Assembly (NCBI RefSeq): GCF_964355755.1
Contig: NC_092670.1
Location: 11,283,201 to 11,347,200, forward strand
From: Antedon mediterranea
Lineage: Eukaryota; Echinodermata; Crinoidea; Comatulida; Antedonidae
Reading direction: 5' to 3'
Length of the DNA stretch: 64,000 nt
This document shows positions 1 through 10,800 of this stretch, piece after piece. The translations under genes were made by a program, and so were the position numbers. Under the pieces are notes generated by a model, which saw only the letters and a program-made list of their open reading frames with translations, ran no database searches and was not told the origin of the DNA. Positions within the stretch are counted from its first letter, which is position 1. Each line of letters starts with the position of its first letter.

Positions 1-286
1 GCATTAAAATATGTCGAAAATGGCTAAAAATACCCAAGGCAACACTGGAGGGCCACTAAGGGTTCCTAAAACAGGGGCCTTAGGCCTCAGCGTTACGCCA
101 CTGCTAACATTAGAAGTATAATTGGGAAAACGTGGGTACTGAGGAGTCGGGGCTTGCTGTTGGATGGATTGCATATGAAATCAAAATACAAAATAATCTA
201 TTTGTTGCCTGACAGCCATACTCAGAGTCACGTGAGAGATCACGATGCATCGCAAACTGTAAAATCAGTTTCTGTTTATTTATTTG

Positions 287-480
287 TTGACCCATTCACC
301 TTTGGATCGGTGGCACTCACAACATGCGGTGCAGCGGTCCAAAAACAAAACAATAATTTGAAAAGGAAACAAACAGAAGGAAAACATAATGAGAGAAAAA
401 AAGAAAAAACTAAAAGAAAATTAAATTAAATTAAATTAAAATAAACTATATACAAGCAACAATACAACAAAAACAGTCAT
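287..480. repeat. Dispersed repeat, first copy
   Basis: The stretch containing CATTCACCTTTGGATCGG and GGCACTC, followed by an A-rich tract with TTAAA iterations, is recognisably repeated at 36738-36870 (CATTCACCTTTGAATTG, then GGCACTC and an A-rich tract). Both look like the same A-rich-ended dispersed element. I cannot name the family. The rest of 1-894 is AT-rich and shows nothing else I can support; it is presumably intron of the gene at 895-3093. Confidence 0.45.
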
Positions 481-894
481 TGTATTACTGTAACCTTTTA
501 TTAAAAATTTGTATTTTGTATATTGATATTGTTTTTGTGTTTCCCTGTCTACTTTGGGATTTTGATATGTCATTAAAAAACCAAATGAAACAAATGAATC
601 ACCAGGGAATAATTTCGCCAGTGTAGCATAGCAAAAAGCTATACAAAACAACCATTTTGCTACAGATTTTTAAATTTGTGTAGCAAAAAATACAATACAA
701 AACTATGTTTCTTGACTAAAAAATCAGTTTGATTAGCAATATTGCTAAACAAAATTTAAAAATGAAATTTTCCCCTGATCACTACATACATTTTCAACTT
801 TAATAAAACCCTTTAGGTAATAAATGATCCTGTACACTTGTGATAATCGAATGTTACATGTTTATCTTCATTAATGAAAACTAAAGTACTGTAC

Positions 895-3093
895 CTTTGG
901 GAACATGCTTGCAATTATGCTTTCAAGTTCCAAATCTTCAAACCGATGTTTTTGATTTTGTAAATGGAAACCGATTCTATCTATATAGTGCTTAATCTGA
1001 AGGGAAAAAAACAGTAAAAAACAGTAATTCACCAGTGTCTATTTACAGTTAGGTGAAAAGGCCAGTAAAAGCTAAAACCTCCAAGTAACTGGTCCATTAT
1101 GGCTATCAAATTGTTCACAGAAAATGTCATGATCATTCAAGATTATGAGATTAATTTTTAAAACAAGGTACAAGCTTGGTTGGTTGTACCATGAGGTACC
1201 TCCATGGTTGTACATGATTGTGTATAAATACATTTCAACAATACAGAGACAAGATTATACATATCATTAATACCATTATTATTATTTTGTTGTTAATTGC
1301 CCTGAAGTTGATTTGTTTTCTGATTAAATACACTGCTTTGTTTCCTGTTAACTTGTGGGTGGTGGGTGTTTTAAATCTTTTCAGTATATACATATATATT
1401 TTATCTTTTTATATAACATCACCTGTAAGTGGGAACATTGTTTCTGTTGAAATGTTTTTGAATAAAAAAAAAATAAATAAAATACACACATGATTACTGT
1501 TTAAAGATGTATTGTCCCTTTGACTAAATTCCAAAAAAATAAAAAAAAAAGATTTCGGAAAAAAAAGTGTGGGTCATTTTGAAGTATCATAATAGTTATA
1601 AACTTTCACCAAAAATTAGTCAAAAAAAAAAACATTTCAATGAAATACAGACGTTTTTTTGTTCAAAACATATCTCATAATGCAACGCGCTTGTTTGGCT
1701 ACTCTGTATGCATAATCATAAAACTTCCTCGCGATCTGTGTAAGAACACCTTCTCAACCGTGACAAGTTGTAAATAATCCTAATTAGCATCATGCATAAT
1801 GCATACACATGGTTTGAAATCTTTGTTTACTTTCTCTCGCGACTACTTTCCAGATGAAATGTAATCAAATTAATTTACCTGTTAATTACGTAAACTTGTT
1901 TTTGCCTTGAATTCTCGACTTAAAGTGAATAACTTTAATATTACTTTGATATGGCCAATTTAAATATAGAATATTTTGACTTTCATTTTTTGTGTTTCAA
2001 AGGACAATCTTTAACTGATTAAAGTTATCTATTTAGTCGCATGTTCAAGTCTGGTATAGATAACATACTGTACACAAAAGTTTATTTAAAAAGAATCTGA
2101 ACCTTGTAATGTTGGTTTTAAAACCATGGTGTAATGACTAGGCCATCATAGAGGCAAGCTAGAGTACAAGCATCAACCACCAACCACAGTGCTGGAGTTG
2201 ATTTTGACACTTACCTGAGGGTTTGATTGTAAGTATTTTGAATATGGCTTGCAGATGCCAAGCACTTCTTTTAGGTACATCCATTGGTAATAGCTAAAAA
2301 AAAGTTTCATTTCAGTTTTTTACCATTTTTTAACATTATTTTTATACTGAAGAAAAAGAAATTAATCACTTTGGTATAACTTAGCTTTAAATGTATAGTA
2401 TATTGTCACACAAAACATGACAAAATAAATCAAACTTTGGATAGGCCATTTTGTAGTTTTATTTAGAGTAAATACATTTGTTTCGACACAATAAACTTTA
2501 GAATTAAATATGAGAGTGATAGGCCATACAATATATGTGGATCTCAACTGAATTGAGATGGTTTATCGTGGGTTAAAATATTTGTTGAAAAGGTGAGTTT
2601 TTAGAAGCTGTTTAAATGTGGTGGTTGTGTTAGCTTGTGGTATGTTGATAGGTAGACTATTCTGAAGGGTAGCTGCTGCCCATATAAATGAACATTTCAT
2701 TTAAAATTGTGTTGATGGTTGGCTATGGTATGAAAGGAGAGAAGCTGAGGAAGACCGCAGAGTTCTCCTGGGTGAGTATTTAAAAAAGATGCGACAAGAA
2801 AATATGATGCGTGCAAAGACAAGATACTTTATTTTCGAAAATTACCTATCTTGTTGAAGTGTGGAGATGAAAACATTGATGATTTCTTGAGTGAGATTTG
2901 CGATAAGATTTTCTGACGGCTGTTTGTTTGTGAAATTGTCTAGATGACGACGTGTCTCTAAACACCATGCCAGAGCCTTATCTCCAGGAGTCATCACATA
3001 CTGTTCTGGAGTTGACGCAAGATTTGCTTCTTCATGTTGTAGTTCCAAGCTGGGAACTACCAATACTTTTACATGATTGCTTTTTGCAGTCAT
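895..3093 (-). CDS. Unrecognised protein, first three coding exons (partial, runs off left edge)
   Basis: I join three minus-strand exons: 3093-2846 (ATG at 3093-3091; ends AG before GTAATT), 2293-2215 (after TTTTTTTAG; ends CAG before GTAAGT) and 996-895 (after CCCTTCAG; ends AAG before GTACAG). Phases match: the split serine codon AG|C closes, then phase 0. This gives about 143 residues. Exon 1 begins MTAKSNHVKVLVVPSLELQ; later stretches include LAWCLETRRHLDNF, YYQWMYLKEVLGICKPYSKY and IKHYIDRIGFHLQNQKHRFE. The product looks soluble and mainly helical, with no signal peptide or membrane segment. I do not recognise a family. Remaining exons must lie left of the window. It is divergent to the asparagine synthetase gene starting at 4854. 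What supports a real gene is three good splice sites and protein-like composition; a homology search is needed to name it. Confidence 0.6.
1501..2014. mobile_element. MITE with TTAA target duplication (family A)
   Basis: The element begins AGATGTATTGTCCC after TTAA (1501-1504) and ends GGACAATCT before TTAA (2011-2014). The same terminus with TTAA on both sides occurs at 55246-55460, and a diverged copy at 53361-53746. A 4-bp TTAA duplication is typical of piggyBac-type transposition; assigning it to that superfamily is inference. The interior is non-coding and AT-rich. It lies in an intron of the gene at 895-3093. Confidence 0.5.
2570..2800. repeat. Possible dispersed repeat
   Basis: Includes GGTGAGTTTTTAGAAGCTG, TATTCTGAAGGGTAGCTGC and GAGAAGCTGAGGAAGACCGC. 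Its style resembles widespread non-coding repeats of invertebrate deuterostome genomes rather than unique intron. There is no second copy in this window, so the call rests on impression. Confidence 0.2.
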
Positions 3094-3164
3094 TTTTTCC
3101 TATTTAAGGTCCCTGAAAATAAACGAGATCAAAAAGGTATCAAAACATACCTAGAAATTAGAAT

Positions 3165-3535
3165 AGAAAGGCCTAGGCCCTAGCCTAGCTAGCCTAGTAG
3201 TAGTAGTAGTATAGTAGTGGGGTCTAGTCTAGCCTCTAGACTAGGCCTATAAATATCATTCTGTCTCGGTTCATTTATATTATTAATTATAATAAGCCCC
3301 TACCTTATTAGAGGCCTTTCTCTACTACTAGGCCTAGCCTGCAACAACACGGTTCAGGCAGTCTAGCTAGGCTAGAGGCCCGGTCTCTATATCTAGGCCT
3401 AGCTAGCCTAGCAAGACGCCTGGCCCTGGGCCTACTAGCCTAGTACTAGGCCTAGGCTAGGCCTAGCTAGCCTATAGGCCTAGTAGTTAGGGCCTACTAG
3501 CCTAGCCTACTAGACTCTAGATAGAGGCCTGCATG
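3165..3535. repeat. TAGGCCTA/CTAGGC-rich cluster
   Basis: Dense iteration of overlapping AGGCCTA, CTAGCCTAG and TAGTAG words, nearly all self-complementary. Similar clusters lie at 32750-32900 and 35270-35460, and single TAGGCCTA words are scattered through the window. It sits just upstream of the ATG of the minus-strand gene at 3093, so it may overlap its 5' region. From 3536 to 4600 I see only unique AT-rich sequence. Confidence 0.6.
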
Positions 3536-4602
3536 ATTAACAGTAGTAGCCAAATAATAGAATATCATTAAATTATTACTACCAATTTAAGACAACATAC
3601 CCGTAACATATCTACATCATTTTGTATCTGCTTTAAAGGTTTTTATTGCAGTTTAACCACCAATTTGCTGTAATTATCAACACGTACTGGAGGACGTGTG
3701 TGTGATTTGTTGTCTGTTGTCATGTAGTATGCTGATGATATCGATGATGAAGGAAGGCTATTGACTAAATTCAGCAATGAAAAGGGTTCTAAAAACAAGT
3801 GTATTTTATTGGCATTTTGGGATGTTACTCTTTTCTCGTCTTCGCGCGCATTATTACTATTTTTTTATTTCTCGTGTTAAAAAAGAATTTCTTAGGGATT
3901 AATTTATTAATACTGACCGTCGTACTCAATTTCATATTTATGTCTTTTTTTTGCCGCGACTCAGTATCAGGACAAAATCGGACAACGGAAAATGTTTAGT
4001 ATTTTTATAGTGTTTGTGAATAATATCAAAATAGCCTAATGCAATTTGTTTATATTTAAATATATTATATTCTATATCATAAAGCCCCACCACTCCTCGA
4101 CCACCAGGGTGGTATATTATTAAATCCTATTGTGATGATTGATGTATTGACCATCCACCATAAATGATAACAAACGGATGATTCCGAACAAACCGGACTT
4201 CAACCCGTGTAGAACAATTGACCAACGCACAATGTTTGACCAATGCACAATGTTCCAATAGAAACACTCGACCATTTTTATGTTAATGATAGCTTGTATT
4301 CGTGAGTTAACAAATACCATCGGCATCAGTCCATGGAGGTCATCCATGATCAGTGTATCCCAGTCTATCCACCTGGCGAATTGCTGTTAATCGTGTTATC
4401 ACGTAGGTATAGGCCTAGTAGTTTCTTAGATAAATGTGTTATTATTACTTCATTCAAATCATCTACTATTCTTATACTTCTCTAGGCGCCGAGGAATTCT
4501 CTTATTTCAAAACCTGGATCTTGAGAACTGAGAAGGTTTCGAATTCGTATGCCACCAAGAGGCCTAAGTGTGGCGAGAGTTCTTTTGTAGACGCATTTCT
4601 TA

Positions 4603-4757
4603 CGCTTGGTTCCCACTAGAGTGTCGCAGGCATAGACGCAAGGAATTGCCACCAATCACAAGCGACAATTCAAATAATTCATCTTTGATTGGTCAAATCA
4701 TTTACGTTGCGTAATGTACAGTACTTGCGTTGCGTATGTAGTGGCGGGAACCAAACA
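4603..4757. mobile_element. MITE with TTA duplication, just upstream of first asparagine synthetase gene (family B)
   Basis: Termini CGCTTGGTTCCCACTAGA and GGCGGGAACCAAACA are inverted repeats, flanked by TTA at 4600-4602 and 4758-4760. The interior carries the ACGCAAGG and TTGCGTTGCG words shared with copies at 19392-19740, 20303-20447 and 51868-52046. A 3-bp TWA duplication and AGC-type ends fit PIF/Harbinger-like MITEs (inference). It ends 96 bp before the ATG at 4854. Confidence 0.75.
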
Positions 4758-4815
4758 TTAGAGTTACTGTGCAATAGCATTGTGTACTAATTACGGATTC
4801 ATTGCTAAAACTATT

Positions 4816-4853
4816 GACTGTTTTGTTTGTATCTTTAATGAAGTTACGTCATA
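4816..4853 (+). promoter_or_regulatory. Conserved pre-ATG segment with CRE/ATF-like TTACGTCAT
   Basis: These 38 bases, from ACTGTTTTGTTTGTATC to TTACGTCATA directly before the ATG, are almost identical to 20475-20512 before the second gene copy, although flanking DNA does not align. TTACGTCAT (4844-4852) reads ATGACGTAA on the other strand, a bZIP (CREB/ATF)-type site. In vertebrates the asparagine synthetase promoter is ATF4-driven; a similar role here is inference. The segment could instead be 5'UTR kept for translation. Confidence 0.4.
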
Positions 4854-7800
4854 ATGTGTGGAATTTGGGGAATATTCGGAAGTGATGTGGATCTGCAGAC
4901 GTATTTCCAGAAAGCGTACTCATTACGTCATCGAGGTCCTGATTCATTTTCTCTGAAAAATATTGAGCAATTCACCAATTGTTTACTGTGCTTCCATCGG
5001 TTGGCGATTACTGACAAAAGTGGACTTGGAAATCAACCAATGATGATCAAGGATTTTCCGCACATTATTATAATGTGCAATGGTGAAATTTACAATTTTA
5101 AAAAGGTATGTTATAAATTGTTATACCTAAACACATCCTACATGCGATCCTTTTTGATGCTGAACATTTTTAAATTGTGTCGTCGATAATTACGTATATT
5201 ATTCATTAGATGAATGAAATATCTTATAATTCTTTCTAACAACTCCATGATAAAACAAATAATTAATAATTACTAATACGGGTTTTTCTCGGGGTTTTTT
5301 TCAGTTACGTTACCAGTATAATTTCAACTTTACTAGCGATTGTGATTGTGAAATCCTTATTCACTTGTATGCCCATGGCGGAATAGATTTTATGGTCAAA
5401 ATGCTCGATGGAGTGTATGCATTCTGTGTCATTGATACTAAAGCTAAGAAGGTAAAGCCACTAACACTCTACTACTCCTTCCACTTCAACTATTAGGACT
5501 TCCACTCTACAGTAGGTCTATTCTACTAATACTTCCACTACTACAGCCACTCCAAGTAACACCATGTACTAGTTCTCAAGTCAATCATAATCTTCAAGGT
5601 AAAAATGTACTATTCCAAATGTTGGTTTTCTTTGTTTATAGATGTACATCGGACGTGACACTATTGGAGTCCGCCCAATGTTTCGTTTGTATCAAGAACA
5701 GCAAGGTTTCCTTGCCTTCTCATCGGAAGGGAAAGGAATAATAGGCCTAGATCTTAATAGTATTGATAAAGCAACAGAAATCACACCTCTTCTACCTGGA
5801 ATATACGAAGAGTATGATCTGGGAGTTAATGGAAAAGCTTCATTTGTAACGGAAGAGAAATTCCATGCAATTGAGAAAATCCCAAAATGGGTATTCGACA
5901 CTTCATGCCCAATGCCTACAGGTAAGCTCTTTTAAATTGATTATTGATATATTAATTAATTTAAGTAATTTATTATGAATTGAAATTTAATGTTAATGTA
6001 ACGATATAATTATATCAATTAACTATTTTTAGGAGACGATCATGCTGCTAACGTTCGACTTCTGTTTACCGAGGCTGTAAGAAAGAGATTTATGGCAAAG
6101 AGGAGGATAGGTTGCTTTTTATCAGGTGAAAGTCTAATTTTCTATAGGCCTACTTTACTTTAGATCTACTATATTTTTGTTATTTTCAGTGCTTATATCA
6201 ATATTAACTACACTAAGTACTACAATAAGTACTATTGATAAGCACTGAAAATATTCATAACAAATGCAATACAATTCGAAAATGCATTCCTCTTTTTTTC
6301 ATACCATCCATCTTATCTTGGTGAAAAGGGAGGATACTACATTTTCCTCCCCTGAGTTTATAGCCTCTCTACTCGAACACAAACTCGAACACAAATAAGA
6401 TCACAAATAAGATAGTTTAACAAGACAATTTTAATCATGTATTTTACCGCCATTTTTCATTTCTACATTTTAATTAACATCGTATCTAAAATTTTAAATG
6501 AGAAAATATATGGTTAATATAATGAATTCTGGCATCTTATTATGTAAATATACCGGTATTTTAACTACTCTAAACACTTACTTTTAATTGTCACAAATGT
6601 ACTTATATGTATATAATATATTCATCAATGAGAATTTAAATAAACGTGAGAAGAACTCACACAAGACAAAAAAACAATTCGAAAATGATAGTGTAATGTA
6701 AATATGTTAACGTTGTTCTTCTTAATGTCAGGTGGTTTGGATTCAAGCTTGGTATCTGCGTTAGCAGCAAAATTCGCCAAAGAAAATGGAGTAGAGTATG
6801 CGTTGCAGACGTTTTCGGTTGGCTTGGAAGGAAGTACAGACATTGCGGCTGCCCGCAAAGTGGCAATACATATTGGCAGTGAACATCATGAGATTGTCTT
6901 TACTTCAGAAGAAGGCATCGGAATTATTGAAGACGTGATATATTCCTTGGAATCTTATGATATTATTACTATACGTGCATCTATTGGTAAACATTTTTAT
7001 AATCTGTATGGAAACAAGGGCCGTCGACACTTTAATTAGGCCTATATCCCCTGCTTAGACTAAACTTGTTGTGGTTGATGCTCTTGGCTGGGAACTCCTT
7101 GCTGAAAGGGGAGCCGTCAGGGGCTGGCGGGTCGTGCATGGTTCGTGTGCCTGGGTCTAATCAAACGATAAATACCATTAGCATTCATTTAGATGTATTA
7201 TAATAATATATCCTTCTTCTGAAACTATTTATTGATGGAATTAATAGGAACATCAATTTAGTATTAAATGTTCTGTAAATTGCATTCAGGTTGAAACCTT
7301 TTTTCTTACTGGACGTCTGAGGCAGAAATCGTGAATAGGCTAATTCATATCAATGCTTATGGCATATTCTCCCACACAAATTATTATTTCTCTTTATGAA
7401 TCTTTTTTCTTAAAGACCCACACAGAAAATGACGGTGAGATGGTCAGATTAAATGCAATTTTTACTGCAGTAGGCCTACAATATTCTAAAAATTGATAAA
7501 GCAAAAAATGGGAAGTGAAAGAACCCTTCGGAAATGCAAATATAAAAAGTTTTCTTGAGTAAACTTCGGTAGTAGACCCGGCAGTATTTTTTTTTTCGTA
7601 CATAAGTTGGGGACCCCTCATGAAACGTCACAAAATAAACATGAATAATTCATCAGCGGAGATAGGCCTAGAATCGTATCTCAGTTGTGTAATCACCTTC
7701 TTGTTGCTATACGCTTGGGTGCACACGGAGTAAGACAATTTAACTGATGAATTATTCATGTTTATTTTGTGACGTTTCATGAGGGGTCCCCAACTTATGT

Positions 7801-10800
7801 ACGAAAAAAAAAATCGCGACCCGGCAACCCCTAAAAAGTTCTGTAAAAAGATTCATGTCAATTATTCATTGTGTTTATATTATTTTAGCAATGTACTTAG
7901 TTGCAAAGTACATCAAAGAGAAGACAGACACAGTTGTAGTATACGCTGGTGAAGGTGCTGACGAACTTTTCCAAGGATATCTTAATTTTCATATCGCTCC
8001 AAGCCCAGAAGAAGCAGACCAAGAGAGCCGTCGCCTACTTAACGATTTGTACTTGTATGATGTTCTAAGAAGTGACCGAATAACAGCAGCTCACGGGTTA
8101 GAATGGTTTAAGATTGAAATATTTACAATGTCTGCAAAATTAAAACTTAATTACTTCCAATATGGTTTTGTTAAAAGTTGTTAGCATTAATAATAATAGA
8201 TAATATTCATTCATCCATTTCCAGATACAAATAATATAATATGACAGAGATCTACGATTGAAAAACAAACAAAACAAGCACGAATGTGCAATACTCGGGG
8301 TACAGCGAAAGTAGCTGTAATGACGTCATAAGACCGGATGTAACGTCACATACACATCAATAACCGCGCTACCAAATACGGCTATACGGTACCATCTTCG
8401 AGACGTGATATGGCTGCATCCGGTTTGAAATTAAAAATCCGGCTCTATAGCTTTGAGGACATGTCCCTGTAGTATATTCATGCTAAATCTGAGCTCAATA
8501 CTACCACGAATAAGGGAGGAGTAGTACTTTATAAATCGCACTTTTTGCTCAATAGTGTCCAGATGGAAGAAGAAGAGGAAAAGATTAGAGAGTCCTAGAC
8601 TCAGGTACCCCGAGTAATAAAATGAGATATATATACTCTATATCATATTACGTATACAGTATATTTCACCATAAAGTTTAAGCAAAATGGTCTCGCCATG
8701 AGGGCTCGAACCGGGGACCTTCTGCGCGTTAAGCAGACTTGATAACCACTACACTACGAAACCTCTTACACCAAAAATGTGGGTTACACAAAGTTTTTTA
8801 ATCCATTTAAATTACAAATAAATTATTATGGTAATAAGCACAAAGCAAGATAAACATGTGTAAAAGTGATAATTACCGATTACACAAAATAAATATTTTA
8901 AACAAGCACGAATGTGCAATACTCGGGGTACAGCGAAAGAAGCTGTATACAGACGTATAAAGTTAGAAAGTTAAAGAAAAATAGGTTTCGCCAGGGCTCG
9001 AACCGGGACCTTCTGCGTGTTAAGCAGACTTGACAACCACTACACTACGAAACCTCTTACATTGAAATTGTGGGTTACAGAAAGTTTTTTAATCCATTTA
9101 AATTACAAATAAATGGTAATAAGCACAAAGCAAAATAAACATGTGTAAAAGTGATAATTACCGATTACACAAAATAAGTATTTAAAAAAAAAATAATAAG
9201 ATATACTGTGTATAATTATCATATTGCGTATACAGTACTTTTCACCATAAAGTTTAAAAAAAAAGGTTTAGGCCGGGCTCGAACCAGGTACCTTCTGCGT
9301 ATTGAGCAAACGTGATAACCACTACGCCAAGAAGCCGCATATAACCATATAACTACATAACGCTGTGGTGTGTGTCACACATTGTGGATTCTTAATTAAA
9401 CAAATTAATTAACAAAAAATAATAAAAATAAAATATACTCTGTATAATTATCATATTGCGTATACAGTACTTTTCACCATAAAGTTAAAAAAAAAGGTTT
9501 CGTCCGGGCTCGAATCAGGTACCTTCTGCGTGTTAAGCAAACGTGATAACCACTACGCCAAGAATCCGCATATAACCATATAACTACATAACGCTGTGGT
9601 GTGTGTCACACATTGTGGCTTCTTAATTAAACAAATTAATTAACAAAAAATTAAAAATCCGGCTCTATAGCTTTGAGGACATGTCCCTGTAGTATGTTCA
9701 TGCCAAATCCCAGCTCAATACTATAACGAATAAGGGAGGAGTAGTACTTTAAAAATCGCACTTTTTACTCAATAGTGTCCAGATGGAGGAAGAGAAGGAG
9801 AAAATGAGTAAGTACTAGACTCGGGTACCCCGAGTAAAAATGTAATAAACTCTCACATTATCGCATGAATCATAATGCAATGTTTGTAATTTGTGATCAC
9901 ATTGACGATAGGTGGTGGAAATCATTAAGCATTTTTAGTCGCGTGGAAGCGACTCTATAGTTCACTATGTCGGTCGGTCGGTCTGTCTGTCTGTCTGTCT
10001 GTCGGTCTGTCTGTCGGTCTGTCTGTCTGTCGGTCCGGTATCACTATGCGTTTTATCGCTTTATGACCTTATCTTGATATCAGTTTAATCTAGCTAAGTC
10101 AATTTTTCACAGAATATTCCTTATGGCCAGGAATCGATGTGGTTATGTTTTCACGTGCGCAATAAAAAATTACGCGGTCTACGCACGATTTAACGAAATC
10201 ACGTTTGTAATCATATCTTAACAACCATGAATCACAATTAAATAAAATTTGGTACTCATAAATTTCAGGGCATAAATCATCATATGGCAATACAATTACG
10301 TGCGTAGCGCATTTAACGCATGCGTAAATAAAATTTGGTACTCATAAATTTCAGGGCATAAATCATCATATGGCAATACAATTACGTGCGTAGCGCATTT
10401 AACGCATGCGTAAGCGCGCTTAAAATTTTCAAAATTTATTTTCGATGAAATAAGTGTACGTTTCAGGCAATTTTAAGCGTTTACAAAATTGCCATGAGTG
10501 CGCAGAATTTTGCGCGCGCACTGCGCGTTAAATGTTATTGCGCATTCTTCTTGCCCCATTTCTGTTTTCTTGACTTACTTTTCAACTCGAAATTACGTTA
10601 TACGAGCACGTCAAAAGTGACAGGCTACGCACGTGTAAATTAAAAAATATAAATGTTTTTAAACATTTCAACATTTTTAAACATGTTCAGTAATTTCGGT
10701 CAGTATAGTTCACTATGTCGGTCGGTCCGTCTGTCTGTCGGTCTGTCTGTCTGTCGGTCTGTTTGTCTGTCGGTCCGGTATCACTATGCATTGTAGCACG

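Larger units (their letters stand above)
8920..9836. mobile_element. Larger relative of the TIR element, enclosing three tRNA-Val-like units
   Basis: Its left end TACTCGGGGTAC (8920-8931) and right end GTACCCCGAGTA (9825-9836) match the element at 8292-8616. The middle holds tRNA-like copies B, C and D with AT-rich linkers. Linkers after C and D are repeated (GCATATAACCATATAACTAC; period about 231 bp), so the core grew by tandem duplication. Confidence 0.6.

Noticed and set aside
8984-9054. Functional tRNA-Val gene
   Set aside because: Short variable region, a T-stem mismatch, and location inside a repeated element with decayed sisters.
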